Below, piece after piece: positions 23,773 to 32,440 of a DNA stretch of 64,000 nt. A program made the position numbers and the translations under genes. The stretch is from the NCBI RefSeq assembly GCF_008630535.1, contig NZ_VWPH01000003.1, positions 1 to 64,000 of the forward strand. Reading direction: 5' to 3'. Every line of letters starts with the position of its first letter. The first letter of the stretch is position 1. This DNA is from Saccharopolyspora hirsuta (GTDB taxonomy: Bacteria > Actinomycetota > Actinomycetes > Mycobacteriales > Pseudonocardiaceae). The notes beneath the pieces were generated by a model that saw nothing but the letters and a program-made list of their open reading frames with translations, had not been told where the DNA came from and made no database searches.

Positions 23773-24396
23773 GTGGCCGACCGGCGGATCGAGCGCGGGA
23801 ACCAGACCCGCCAGCTGGTCCTGCGGCGCGCGGTGGACCTGGCTTCCGTCGAGGGGCTCGAAGGGCTCTCCCTCGGGCGGCTCGCGAGCGAGCTCGAGCT
23901 GAGCAAGAGCGGCGTGTTCGCGCTGTTCGGGTCCAAGGAGGACCTGCAGCTCGCCACCATCGGCGCCGCCACCAAGATCTTCGCCGAGCACGTGATCGAG
24001 CCCGCGCGGGACACCTCCTCGGGACTCGACCGGCTGTGGCGGACCTGCACCGGCTGGCTGACCTACTCGCGGGACCGGGTGTTCCCCGGCGGCTGCTTCT
24101 TCTACGCCGCCTCGGCCGAGTTCGACGCGCGCACCGGCAAGGTGCACGACGCGCTGGTCGCCGCCCGCGCCGACTGGCTCGACCACCTCGAACGGACCGC
24201 TCGGGAGGCCCAGCAGGCGGGCGAGATCCGGCCCGACGCCGACCTCTCGCAGCTGGTCTTCGAGCTCGCCGCGTTCCTGGAGATGGCCAACGCGGAGTCC
24301 GTCCTGCGCGACGAGTTCTCCTGCTACGACAAGGCATCCCGGGCCGTGCTGAACCGCCTGCGCGGTGTCGCCGCCGATCCGTCGGCGCTGTCGTGA
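23773..24396 (+). CDS. TetR/AcrR family transcriptional regulator
   Basis: A 207-residue repressor. The N-terminal helix-turn-helix is LSLGRLASELELSKSGVFALFGSKEDL (described here by its key positions: L-GRLA, S-KSGVF-LFGSKE), about residues 33-58. The C-terminal domain resembles TetR_C ligand-binding domains with PGGCFFYAA. GTG at 23773 has GGAGGTGG in front; the upstream TTG frame is not needed. Probably autoregulates and controls the divergent 133-residue protein through the AGCACG/CGTGCT operator. Confidence 0.85.
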   Translation: MADRRIERGNQTRQLVLRRAVDLASVEGLEGLSLGRLASELELSKSGVFALFGSKEDLQLATIGAATKIFAEHVIEPARDTSSGLDRLWRTCTGWLTYSRDRVFPGGCFFYAASAEFDARTGKVHDALVAARADWLDHLERTAREAQQAGEIRPDADLSQLVFELAAFLEMANAESVLRDEFSCYDKASRAVLNRLRGVAADPSALS

Positions 24397-24445
24397 TGGC
24401 GGTTTCCCGCCAGCTTCCGCCGACAACGGGCGCGACGATCGGGGC

Positions 24446-24928
24446 ATGACTTCTCGCGTGCTGCCGATCGGATCCGATGTGCTGGACGAGCTGCGCAAGT
24501 GCGATGACGCCGGGCGGGAACCGCAGGTCCGGGTCGAGGACGACGCTTACGGCCAGCCGCTGCGCTGCTGCCTGCGGCGGAGCCGTCCCGGCGAGCGGAT
24601 CGCGCTGGTCTCCTACGCCCCGCTGCGGCGGTGGGCCCGGGACCGCGGTGTCGACCCCGGCGCTTACGAGGAAGTGGGGCCGGTGTTCATCCACGCCGAG
24701 ACCTGCGACGGGCCGGAGAGCCCGGTGTGGCCGGAAGCGATCCGCGGGACCCGGCGGGTTCTGCGCGCCTACGACGGCAGCGGGCAGATCCGCGGCGGGT
24801 GCCTGCTCGACGGCAACACCGAGCTCTCCGAGCGCACCGCCGACGACCTCCTCCTGGACCCCGAGATCGCGGTGGTGCACGTGCGGGCCGTGGAGTTCGG
24901 CTGCTTCCTGTTCGAGGTTCGGCGTTGA
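24446..24928 (+). CDS. DUF1203 domain-containing protein
   Basis: A 160-residue protein matching DUF1203 in layout: a start with RVLPIGSDVLDELR, then PLRCCLRRSRPGERIALVSYAP, GPVFIHAETC, and a C-terminal DPEIAVVHVRAVEFGCFLFEV. Several Cys and His residues are conserved in the family, which has no known activity. ATG at 24446, 50 bases after the tetR stop, same direction, so it may share a transcript. Confidence 0.8.
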   Translation: MTSRVLPIGSDVLDELRKCDDAGREPQVRVEDDAYGQPLRCCLRRSRPGERIALVSYAPLRRWARDRGVDPGAYEEVGPVFIHAETCDGPESPVWPEAIRGTRRVLRAYDGSGQIRGGCLLDGNTELSERTADDLLLDPEIAVVHVRAVEFGCFLFEVRR

Positions 24929-24977
24929 GCGCCTGTCGGTACCGCAGGTCGCGGGGGCATCGGGCAGTATCGAGGGG

Positions 24978-26813
24978 GTGAGCACCTACCCCGAGGCGAA
25001 GATCCCCGAGAAGCTTTTCGACGACCCCGAGCGGGAGGCCCGGTGGCGGGCGCGGTTCAGCGCGCCGCGCGTGTCGTTGCCGGACTGGGCGCGCGACGCG
25101 CCGCAGCGCAGCCTGTACGTGTCGAACTTCAGCGGTACCTGGGAGCTCTACGCGTGGGACCGCGACGCGGACAAGCACCGCCAGGTCACCGACCGTCCGA
25201 ACGGGACGTTCCACGGCACGCTGTCCGCGGACGGCGAGCAGATCTGGTGGTTCGACGACACCGACGGCGACGAGTTCGGCAGCTGGCGGGTGGAGCCGTT
25301 CCACCCCGGTGGTGAGGCGAAGCCCGCGCTGCCGGGCACGCACCCCGGCTACCCGGCCGGTCTGGAGCTCGGCCGGTCGGTGATCGGCATGGGGATGTCC
25401 ACCGATGACGGCGTGACGGTCTGGGTGGTGCGCGACGGCAAGCCGGAGGTGCTCTACGAGCACGAGCAGGACGGCGGGCTGTCCGCGATGTCCTGGGACG
25501 AGTCGATGCTGGTGATCTCGCACTCCGAGCACGGCGACAGCCGCCACCCGGCCCTGCGGGTGCTGCGCACCGACGGCTCCGAGGTCGCGGAGAAGTGGGA
25601 CGGCCCGGGCAAGGGGCTCGACGCGCTGGCGTTCGCGCCGGTCGCCGGCGACCCCCGGCTGCTGGTGCTGCACGAGCGCCGCGGCAAGGAGGAGCTGCTG
25701 ATCTGGGACGTCGCGGCGGACACCGAGACCGAGATCGAGCTCGACCTGCCCGGCGAGGTCTCGGCCGACTGGTACCCGGACGGCAAGGCGCTGCTGATCG
25801 CGCACACCCACCACGCGCGGACCACCATGCACCGCTACGACCTGACCACCAAGACCCTCACCGAGCTGGCCACGCCGCCCGGCACGGTGGTGGGCGCGAC
25901 CGTGCGGCCGGACCACTCCGTGGAGTACGTGTGGTCGTCGGCGGCGACGCCGTCGCTGGTGCGCACGGTGTCCGCCGACGGCGAGGACCAGGTCCTGCTG
26001 ACGCCGCCCGGGGAGCGGCCGCCGGGGTCGGAGGCCGTCACCGACGTGTTCGTCGAGGTGCCGTACGGGCCGAACGACACGGTGCACGCGCTGGTGGCCC
26101 GCCCGGCCGGGGCCGAGGACGGGCCGCTGCCGACGGTCTTCAACCTGCACGGCGGGCCGCACGCGGCGGACGAGGACCGGTTCTCGGCCTACCGCGCGGC
26201 CTGGCTGGACGCAGGGTTCGCCGTGGTGGAGATCAACTACCGGGGCTCCACCGGGTACGGCTCGGCCTGGCGCGACGCCATCGAGGGGCGGCCGGGGCTG
26301 ACCGAGCTCGAGGACGTCGCGCGGGTGCACGACTGGGCCGTCGAGGCCGGGCTGACGACCCCGGCGCAGAGCATCGTCGCGGGCGCGTCCTGGGGCGGGT
26401 ACCTGACGCTGCTGGCGCTGGGCACCCAGCCGGAGCGGTGGGCGGGCGGCGTCGCCGGGGTCCCGGTGGCCGACTACGTCTCCGCGTACGCCGACGAGAT
26501 GGAGCCGCTGCGGGCCTACGACCGCGCGCTGTTCGGCGGTTCGCCGGAGGACGTGCCGGAGGTGTACGAGAAGGCCTCGCCGATCACCTACGTGGACCAG
26601 GTGCGGGTGCCGACGCTGGTGCTGGCCGGGGACAACGACCCGCGCTGCCCGATCCAGCAGATCCTGAACTACCTGGACCGGTTGGGGCAGCGGGACATCC
26701 CGTTCGAGTTCTACCGCTACGACGCGGGCCACGGCTCGCTGGTGGTGGCCGAGACGCTGCGCCAGGTGGCGGCGGAGATCCACTTCGCCCGCCGCGCCGT
26801 CGGCCTGGGCTGA
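24978..26813 (+). CDS. S9 family peptidase (prolyl oligopeptidase/acylaminoacyl peptidase type)
   Basis: Cytosolic serine peptidase of 611 residues. The N-terminal 350 residues form a seven-blade WD/Kelch-like propeller that gates substrates (YVSNFSGTWELYAWD, IWWFDDTDGDEFG). The C-terminal alpha/beta hydrolase domain has HGGPHA (oxyanion region), catalytic Ser in GASWGGY, Asp in GDNDPRCP and His in DAGHGS. It probably cleaves short peptides. GTG at 24978 follows CAGTAT by seven bases. Convergent with the DUF1059 gene. Confidence 0.88.
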   Translation: MSTYPEAKIPEKLFDDPEREARWRARFSAPRVSLPDWARDAPQRSLYVSNFSGTWELYAWDRDADKHRQVTDRPNGTFHGTLSADGEQIWWFDDTDGDEFGSWRVEPFHPGGEAKPALPGTHPGYPAGLELGRSVIGMGMSTDDGVTVWVVRDGKPEVLYEHEQDGGLSAMSWDESMLVISHSEHGDSRHPALRVLRTDGSEVAEKWDGPGKGLDALAFAPVAGDPRLLVLHERRGKEELLIWDVAADTETEIELDLPGEVSADWYPDGKALLIAHTHHARTTMHRYDLTTKTLTELATPPGTVVGATVRPDHSVEYVWSSAATPSLVRTVSADGEDQVLLTPPGERPPGSEAVTDVFVEVPYGPNDTVHALVARPAGAEDGPLPTVFNLHGGPHAADEDRFSAYRAAWLDAGFAVVEINYRGSTGYGSAWRDAIEGRPGLTELEDVARVHDWAVEAGLTTPAQSIVAGASWGGYLTLLALGTQPERWAGGVAGVPVADYVSAYADEMEPLRAYDRALFGGSPEDVPEVYEKASPITYVDQVRVPTLVLAGDNDPRCPIQQILNYLDRLGQRDIPFEFYRYDAGHGSLVVAETLRQVAAEIHFARRAVGLG

Positions 26814-26821
26814 CGCCCCGG

Positions 26822-26855
26822 GGGGACCGCGGTTTCCGCGGGAACCGCGGTCCCC
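26822..26855. terminator. Bidirectional terminator
   Basis: Perfect 13-bp stem GGGGACCGCGGTT (26822-26834) with AACCGCGGTCCCC (26843-26855), eight-base loop, between two convergent genes. Confidence 0.8.
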
Positions 26856-26865
26856 GAGCTTCCGA

Positions 26866-27360
26866 TCACAGGGTTTCGGCGCGGACGACGTCGAGGTTGT
26901 GGAAGGTGGGTTCCTCGTCGCAGAGGTCGCGCATCTTGCGGGAAAGGGCGTCGGTCTCCGGGAGGCGCGAGTTGCGCATCGCCTCGTCGTAGGACGGGAA
27001 CTCCACGAACTCGTAGTAGCTCCCCGGCTTCTCGTGCTCCTGGGTGAGCACCGCGCGGGTCGCGGTGCACTTGCCCCCGGTGACCGCCTCCCACTCGTCG
27101 AGCAGTTCGTCCAGCTGATCTCGCTTGCCGGTCTTGAACTCGATGAGCTGCACGAAGTTCATGCCGTCCGGACCGGTGGCGTGCTCGTCCTCCAGCAGTC
27201 CGCGGATCTGCTCGCGCAGCTGCGGGGTGTCCTCGTGCTCGTGCACCGACACCGCGTGCTCGACCGCGGCGCGGAGCACTTCCTCCTCCTCGCCGACGAG
27301 GGTGAGCGTGCAGCCGGACTCGCTCGGGTACTTGCGGCAGTCCGCTACCTTCCTGGCCAT
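26866..27360 (-). CDS. DUF1059 domain fused to an antibiotic-monooxygenase-like domain
   Basis: A 164-residue two-domain protein. Residues 1-60 match the DUF1059 small metal-binding family: MARKVADCRKYPSESGCTL carries two Cys, and VEHAVSVHEHED carries His residues. Residues about 65-164 (MNFVQLIEFKTGKRDQLDEL, then YYEFVEFPSYDEAMRNS) look like a stress-responsive dimeric alpha/beta barrel. I have not seen this fusion described. ATG at 27360 lies inside the end of the upstream methyltransferase gene (16-base overlap), with AGGAGA six bases before it. Confidence 0.7.
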   Translation of the reverse strand: MARKVADCRKYPSESGCTLTLVGEEEEVLRAAVEHAVSVHEHEDTPQLREQIRGLLEDEHATGPDGMNFVQLIEFKTGKRDQLDELLDEWEAVTGGKCTATRAVLTQEHEKPGSYYEFVEFPSYDEAMRNSRLPETDALSRKMRDLCDEEPTFHNLDVVRAETL

Positions 27361-28019
27361 GGCGGATCTCCTGTTCTGCCGATGGAGTCGCGCAGCCACC
27401 CCAGCTCGCGCTCGTACTGCGGGTCGGGGTGGGTGGCGATGCCCTGCACCAGCGGGACGCGCACCTGCGCGGCGGGCCAGAACCAGTCGGCTCGGCGCAC
27501 CACCAGCCCGGCCATCTGCACCTGGAGCAGGACTTCGACGTTGAGGCGGCAGAGCCGGGTGCCCTGCAGCATCTCCTGCGCCTCGTCCTGAGCTCGCCCG
27601 ACCACGCCGGGAGCTCGGGTGTGCTCGAGGAACAGCAGCTGCCCGACGGGGCGCAGCACCCGGCCGACCTCCTGCAGCACGGCGCGCGGTTTCGCCGTGC
27701 AGCACAGCGAGAACCGGCTGACGACCACGTCGAAGGCGTCGTCCGGGAACGGCAGCTGCGCCGGGTCCGCGTCGACCGGGTCCACCGCGAGGTCCGCGCG
27801 GACGCGGCTCACCTCGGCGGACGCGCCGAGCAGCGCCAGGTAGCGGACGTGGCGGTAGCCGAGGAGGTCTTCCGGGTCGAAGGCGCCGACGTCGAGCACC
27901 TGGCCCGCCGCCCGCTTGCCGGTCAGGGTGCGGAACCGGTGGAGCATCTCGACTGGCGCGGAGGAGTCCACCCGCTTGTAGTGGCATCGGACGCGCACCG
28001 CGCGGGCCCGCTGGGTCAT
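27345..28019 (-). CDS. SAM-dependent methyltransferase
   Basis: A class I methyltransferase of 224 residues. The SAM site is reduced: GQVLDVGAFDPEDLL in place of the usual E/DxGxGxG, but the later LPFPDDAFDVVVSRFSLCC (motif II) and VLRPVGQLLFLEH (motif III) are clear. This resembles UbiE/Methyltransf_11 enzymes acting on small hydrophobic substrates. Missing glycines in motif I may mean weak or lost activity. Start ATG 28019 preferred over a longer form. Overlaps the downstream DUF1059 gene by 16 bases. Confidence 0.72.
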   Translation of the reverse strand: MTQRARAVRVRCHYKRVDSSAPVEMLHRFRTLTGKRAAGQVLDVGAFDPEDLLGYRHVRYLALLGASAEVSRVRADLAVDPVDADPAQLPFPDDAFDVVVSRFSLCCTAKPRAVLQEVGRVLRPVGQLLFLEHTRAPGVVGRAQDEAQEMLQGTRLCRLNVEVLLQVQMAGLVVRRADWFWPAAQVRVPLVQGIATHPDPQYERELGWLRDSIGRTGDPPWPGR

Positions 28020-28167
28020 GTCCGCAGCATGCGCGGCACGCAAGCCGTCTACCAGGGGATTCCGGCCCACCGGCTGGTCCGTTCCGGTGGCAGCACTGGC
28101 CTGGGATTGATCGAAACCGCAAGAATGGTGGCCATTTCACACAGCATCGAGCAGGCGGGGTGGGGAA

Positions 28168-30018
28168 ATGGCAAGCGTCAGCAGACGGGGCTTCCTGGGC
28201 GCGCTCGGCGTCGGCGGTCTCGTCCTCAGCATGTCGGCCGGGACCAACCGGGTGGTCGCGCAGGCGCAGCAGCGGTCCGGGCTGACCGTGCGCGGCGACG
28301 AGTTCCTGCTCGACGGCGAGCCGTTCCGGATCATCGCCGGGGAGTTCCACTACTTCCGCACCCACCCGGACCAGTGGCGGGACCGGTTGACCCGGATGCG
28401 CGCGCTCGGGCTGAACACCGTGGACACCTACGTCGCGTGGAACTTCCACGAACCGCGGCGCGGCGAGGTGGACTTCACCGGCTGGCGCGATGTCGTGCGG
28501 TTCGTGGAGATCGCCGGGGAGGTCGGCCTCAAGGTCACCGTCCGCCCCGGTCCGTACGTCTGCGCGGAGTGGGACTTCGGCGGCCTGCCCGCCTGGCTGC
28601 TCGCCGACCCCGACCTGCCGCTGCGCTGCGACGACCCGGCCTACCGCGAGCTGGTCGACGAGTGGTTCGGCGAGCTGCTGCCTCGGCTGGCACCGCTGCA
28701 GGCGACCCGCGGCGGACCGGTGATCGCGTTCCAGGTGGAGAACGAGTACGGCAGCTACGGCAACGAGCAGCAGCACCTCGCGCACCTGCGGGACACGTTG
28801 CGCCGCAACGGGATCGACAGCCTGCTGTTCTGCTCGAACGGGCCGTCGGAGTACATGCTGCGCGGCGGGAACCTGCCGGACGTGCTGGCCACGGTGAACT
28901 TCAGCGGCGATCCGACCGAGCCGTTCGCCGCGCTGCGCCGCTACCAGCCGGAGGGCCCGATCTGGTGCACGGAGTTCTGGGACGGCTGGTTCGACCACTG
29001 GGGCGAGCAGCACCACACCACCGATCCCGCGCAGACCGCGGCGGACGTGGCGAAGATGCTGTCGGCCAACGCCTCGGTGACGTTGTACATGGCCGTCGGC
29101 GGCACCAACTTCGGCTGGTGGGCGGGCGCGAACCACGACGACGCCGAGGACCGGTACCAGCCGACGATCACCAGCTACGACTACGACTCCCCCATCGGCG
29201 AGGCCGGTGAGCTGACCGAGAAGTTCCACCGGATCCGCGAGGTGATCGCCGAGCACGCCCCGGTGCCGGACGAACCGCTGCCCCCGCTACCGCCCCGCCT
29301 CCCCGCGCAACGCGTCCGCCCGGACGCCTCGGTCGGGCTGCTGGACTCCCTCGACGTGCTCAGCGAACCGACGCAGCGGTCGGCGCCGGTGCACATGGAG
29401 GCGCTGGGCCAGCCGCACGGGCTGATCCACTACCGCACGCGCATCCAGGGGCCGCGCGAGACGGCCGGGCTGAAGGTGCGCGGGTTGGCGGACCGGGCGC
29501 TGGTGTTCGCCGACGGCGCGCTGCTCGGGACGCTGGACCGGAACGAGCCGCAGGGTTCGGTGGAGGTGCCGGTGCCGGGCGAATCCGTGCAGCTGGACCT
29601 GCTGGTCGACCCCGGCGGCCGGATCAACTTCGGGCACCGGCTCAACGACCCCAAGGGCATCACCGACCGCGTGCTGCACGGCGGGCAGGCGCTGTTCGGC
29701 TGGGAGATCCGCCCGCTGCCGCTCGACGACCTCTCCGGCCTGCGCTTCTCCCCCGGCACGGCCGCCGGACCGGCCTTCCACCGCGCGGCGCTGCGGATCG
29801 GCGAGCCCGCGGACGGGTTCCTCGCGCTGCCGGGCTGGACGAAGGGCCTGGTGTGGCTGAACGGGTTCCTGCTCGGCCGCTACTGGTCGATCGGCCCGCA
29901 GCGCACCCTGTACGCGCCGAGTCCACTGTGGAGGGCCGGGGTCAACGAGCTGGTCGTGCTCGAGCTCCACGAGCCCGGCGCGGAGATCGAGCTCCGCTCC
30001 GAACCCGACCTGGGGTGA
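28168..30018 (+). CDS. Secreted beta-galactosidase, glycoside hydrolase family 35
   Basis: Exported enzyme of 616 residues that cleaves terminal beta-galactosides. The N-terminus SRRGFLGALGVGG (residues 5-17) is a Tat signal followed by a hydrophobic stretch. The TIM barrel holds GPYVCAEWDFGGLPAWL, the acid/base Glu193 in QVENEYGSYG and the nucleophile Glu269 in CTEFWDGWFDHWGE, matching the GH35 pattern. C-terminal beta domains include GLVWLNGFLLGRYW. Length fits compact bacterial GH35 enzymes. Divergent from the methyltransferase; a perfect 42-base palindrome follows the stop. Confidence 0.92.
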   Translation: MASVSRRGFLGALGVGGLVLSMSAGTNRVVAQAQQRSGLTVRGDEFLLDGEPFRIIAGEFHYFRTHPDQWRDRLTRMRALGLNTVDTYVAWNFHEPRRGEVDFTGWRDVVRFVEIAGEVGLKVTVRPGPYVCAEWDFGGLPAWLLADPDLPLRCDDPAYRELVDEWFGELLPRLAPLQATRGGPVIAFQVENEYGSYGNEQQHLAHLRDTLRRNGIDSLLFCSNGPSEYMLRGGNLPDVLATVNFSGDPTEPFAALRRYQPEGPIWCTEFWDGWFDHWGEQHHTTDPAQTAADVAKMLSANASVTLYMAVGGTNFGWWAGANHDDAEDRYQPTITSYDYDSPIGEAGELTEKFHRIREVIAEHAPVPDEPLPPLPPRLPAQRVRPDASVGLLDSLDVLSEPTQRSAPVHMEALGQPHGLIHYRTRIQGPRETAGLKVRGLADRALVFADGALLGTLDRNEPQGSVEVPVPGESVQLDLLVDPGGRINFGHRLNDPKGITDRVLHGGQALFGWEIRPLPLDDLSGLRFSPGTAAGPAFHRAALRIGEPADGFLALPGWTKGLVWLNGFLLGRYWSIGPQRTLYAPSPLWRAGVNELVVLELHEPGAEIELRSEPDLG

Positions 30019-30020
30019 CT

Positions 30021-30069
30021 GGTCGTGAGTGCGTAACAGTGTTCGAACACTGTTACGCACTCACGAGCC
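30021..30069. repeat. Perfect 42-base palindrome, GTGAGTG repeat family type A
   Basis: Bases 30024-30065 form a perfect palindrome: the left arm begins CGTGAGTGCGTAACAGTGTT and its mirror follows with no loop. It lies at the junction of convergent genes, overlaps the last codons of the GNAT gene, and must act as terminator for both. A diverged copy is at 62703-62750. The outer CGTGAGTG/CACTCACG arms are shared with type B elements at 32990 and 58161. Confidence 0.85.
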
Positions 30070-30579
30070 CCGGAGGTCCAAGCGGTACTGCAGCTCTTCG
30101 AGGCGCTGGCCCCACTGCTGGACGGATTTCCGCTCCACGCAGCGGAATCCGGCGTCGAGGTAGAGGTGCGCCGCGGCTTCGAGCTGGCCGACCGTCCAGA
30201 GCTTGACCTGCTCGAAGTCGCGGTCCCGCGCGTGGTCCAGGAGGGCGCGGATCAACCGTCTCCCGACGCCCGCCCCTCGCGCCGCGGGCGAGACCAGGAA
30301 CCACCGCAGCTGCGCGACACCCGCTCCTTCGTCGGTGAGCGCGACGGTGCCCACGACCTCGCCATCGCGCTCGGCGAGCCAGAGCAGGCCGGGATCGGCG
30401 CCCGGGGCGTCGCGGGCTTCGCCCAGCGCTGCGGCGAAAGCCGCCAGACCTCGGGCGACGTGCGCTTCGAAGCGCTCGTCGAAGCCGTACTCGCGGGCGT
30501 AGAACCGGCCGTGCATGGCGAGCACGGTGCCGAGGTCGCCGGGCTTCGGACCGGTCCGGATGGTGATCTCGGGAGCCAT
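30061..30579 (-). CDS. GNAT family N-acetyltransferase
   Basis: Acetyl-CoA-dependent acetyltransferase of 172 residues. The pyrophosphate-binding loop is SPAARGAGVGRRLIRALLDHA (key residues R-GAGVGRRL) at about 97-117. The preceding strand AQLRWFLV and the end LYLDAGFRCVERK are typical. The long N-terminal part with HGRFYAREYGFDERFEAHVA is seen in MarR-GNAT-type proteins. ATG at 30579 has AGGAG nearby. Divergent from a TetR gene, with a near-perfect operator overlapping the region just upstream, so probably its target. Confidence 0.85.
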   Translation of the reverse strand: MAPEITIRTGPKPGDLGTVLAMHGRFYAREYGFDERFEAHVARGLAAFAAALGEARDAPGADPGLLWLAERDGEVVGTVALTDEGAGVAQLRWFLVSPAARGAGVGRRLIRALLDHARDRDFEQVKLWTVGQLEAAAHLYLDAGFRCVERKSVQQWGQRLEELQYRLDLRGS

Positions 30580-30592
30580 CTCCACTCCTGGC

Positions 30593-30620
30593 GGTGAAAC
30601 AGTTGTTTCACCCGTAGGCT
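30593..30620. promoter_or_regulatory. TetR operator overlapping promoter
   Basis: GGTGAAACA (30593-30601), GT, TGTTTCACC (30604-30612): 9-bp perfect arms. TAGGCT at 30615-30620 is a -10 box for the rightward tetR gene, so the operator occupies its -35 region. It also lies 13 bases before the GNAT start on the other strand. A compact autoregulated divergent promoter. Confidence 0.8.
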
Positions 30621-30654
30621 AGCAGTCCGACCAGGACCGGAACAGAGGGCGACG

Positions 30655-31185
30655 ATGACCGAGCGGGACACGGGGCGACGGGCCGAGCTGCTCGCGAAGC
30701 TCCTGGACTACTCCGCCGCGCACGGCCTGTCGGAGGTGTCGCTGCGCCCGCTCGCGGCCGCGGTCGGCTCCAGCCCGCGCATGCTGCTGTACTTCTTCGG
30801 CTCCAAGGAAGGCCTGGTCCGCGAGGTGCACCGGCACGCCCGCGACGTCCAGCTCCAGCTGCTCGCCGACGCCCTGGCGGACTGCCAGGACCGCACCGAT
30901 GCGCTGCGCGCGCTGTGGCGCTGGCTGAGCTCCACCGCGCACCGCGACGTGATCCGGTTCTTCTTCGAGAGCTACGCGCGCTCGTTGCAGGGCGGCGCGT
31001 GGGAGGGCTTCGGCGAGGCCAGCGTCCGCGAGTGGCTGCCGCCGCTCCAGCAGGCCCTCGGCGGCTCCGAGGCGGAGGCGACCCTGGCGCTGGCCGCGCT
31101 CCGCGGACTGGTCCTCGACCTGCTGGCCACCGGGGACACCGAGCGCGTGGACGCCGCGTTCGAGGCCCTGCTCGCCGGGATGTGA
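30655..31185 (+). CDS. TetR/AcrR family transcriptional regulator
   Basis: A 176-residue repressor. The helix-turn-helix spans about residues 28-55 with VSLRPLAAAVGSSPRMLLYF and the closing FGSKEGL. The C-terminal domain is helical and unspecific. The GGTGAAACA/TGTTTCACC operator just upstream, next to the tetR -10 box, supports autoregulation and control of the divergent GNAT gene. Confidence 0.87.
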   Translation: MTERDTGRRAELLAKLLDYSAAHGLSEVSLRPLAAAVGSSPRMLLYFFGSKEGLVREVHRHARDVQLQLLADALADCQDRTDALRALWRWLSSTAHRDVIRFFFESYARSLQGGAWEGFGEASVREWLPPLQQALGGSEAEATLALAALRGLVLDLLATGDTERVDAAFEALLAGM

Positions 31186-31236
31186 GATGGTCGACGCACC
31201 GGAATATCTGGTTCCGCGCGGTTGTCGACCCCTGTC

Positions 31237-32301
31237 GTGAGCCATCTCTTCGAACCGATCAAGCTGCGCGACCTCGTCATCCGCAACCGCGCCTGGGTGT
31301 CCCCGATGTGCCAGTACTCGGCGACCGACGGCGTGCCCGACGACTGGCACCTGGTGCACCTCGGCCAGTTCGCCACCGGCGGCGCCGGGCTGATCATCTC
31401 CGAGGCCACCGCGGTGGTCCCGGAGGGCCGGATCAGCCCGCAGGACACCGGCCTGTGGAACGACGAGCAGGTCGCGGCCTGGCGGCGGATCACCGACTTC
31501 CTGCACGAGCAGGGCGCGGCGACCGGTGTCCAGCTCGCGCACGCCGGGCGCAAGGCGTCCACCTCCGCGCCGTGGGAGGGCGGGCAGACGGTCCCCGAGT
31601 CCGAGGGCGGCTGGGAGACGGTCAGCTCGACCAGCAACGCCTTCGGCAACTACGCCGCGCCGCGCGCCCTGACCGAGGCCGAGGTGGCGGAGCTGCCCGC
31701 CCAGTTCGCGGCGGCCGCCCGCCGGGCCGAGCAGGCCGGGTTCGACGTGGTCGAGCTGCACTTCGCGCACGGCTACCTGGCGCACCAGTTCTACTCGCCG
31801 CTGGTCAACGACCGCACCGACCGCTACGGCGGCGACTTCGACAACCGGGTGCGGGTGCTGCTGGAGATCACCGACGCGGTCCGCGAGGTGTGGCCCGCGG
31901 ACCGGCCGCTGTTCGTGCGGATCTCGGCGACCGACTGGGTCGAGGGCGGCTGGACCGGCGATGACTCGGTGCGGCTGTCCCGCCTGCTCGCCGAGCGCGG
32001 GGTGGACCTGGTGGACGTCTCCACCGGCGGTGCGACGCCGAAGGCGGACATCCCGGTCAGCGCCGGTTACCAGGTGCGCTTCGCCCGCCAGGTGCGCGCC
32101 GAGGCGGACGTGCCCACCGCGGCGGTCGGCCTGATCACCTCGCCCGAGCAGGCGGAGGAGATCGTCGCCTCCGGTTCGGCGGACGCGGTCCTGCTCGGCC
32201 GCGAGCTGCTCCGCGACCCGCACTGGCCGCTGCGCGCGGCCGACCGCCTGCACGCCGACAACATCTGGCCGAAGCAGTACGAGCGCGCCCGCCGCGTCTG
32301 A
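31237..32301 (+). CDS. Old yellow enzyme-like NADH:flavin oxidoreductase (YqjM type)
   Basis: FMN-dependent ene-reductase of 354 residues. Residues match the YqjM (thermophilic-like) subclass: SPMCQYSA with Cys25, HLVHLGQFATGG, QLAHAGRKAS (His pair region), and the fingerprint FDVVELHFAHGYLAHQFYSP followed by NDRTDRYGG. The late GLITSPEQAEEI and GRELLRDPHWPLRAA complete the TIM barrel. It reduces activated double bonds of unknown physiological substrates. GTG at 31237 chosen (SHLFEPIKLRD); a TTG five codons upstream is possible. Confidence 0.9.
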   Translation: MSHLFEPIKLRDLVIRNRAWVSPMCQYSATDGVPDDWHLVHLGQFATGGAGLIISEATAVVPEGRISPQDTGLWNDEQVAAWRRITDFLHEQGAATGVQLAHAGRKASTSAPWEGGQTVPESEGGWETVSSTSNAFGNYAAPRALTEAEVAELPAQFAAAARRAEQAGFDVVELHFAHGYLAHQFYSPLVNDRTDRYGGDFDNRVRVLLEITDAVREVWPADRPLFVRISATDWVEGGWTGDDSVRLSRLLAERGVDLVDVSTGGATPKADIPVSAGYQVRFARQVRAEADVPTAAVGLITSPEQAEEIVASGSADAVLLGRELLRDPHWPLRAADRLHADNIWPKQYERARRV

Positions 32302-32308
32302 CCGTCCG

Positions 32309-32340
32309 CCGAGGTGGAGGGCACCGCCCCTCCACCTCGG
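32309..32340 (+). terminator. Terminator after OYE gene
   Basis: Perfect 13-bp stem CCGAGGTGGAGGG (32309-32321) with CCCTCCACCTCGG (32328-32340), six-base loop. Confidence 0.8.
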
Positions 32341-32440
32341 CTGCTCGTCCACTGTGGAGATGCCGGGGGGTTCTGGGGCGAAGTTGCCCCGGTGGTGTTC
32401 GATTCGCGTAATCTCGCCTCAGGAACTCCTCGGACGTGAG

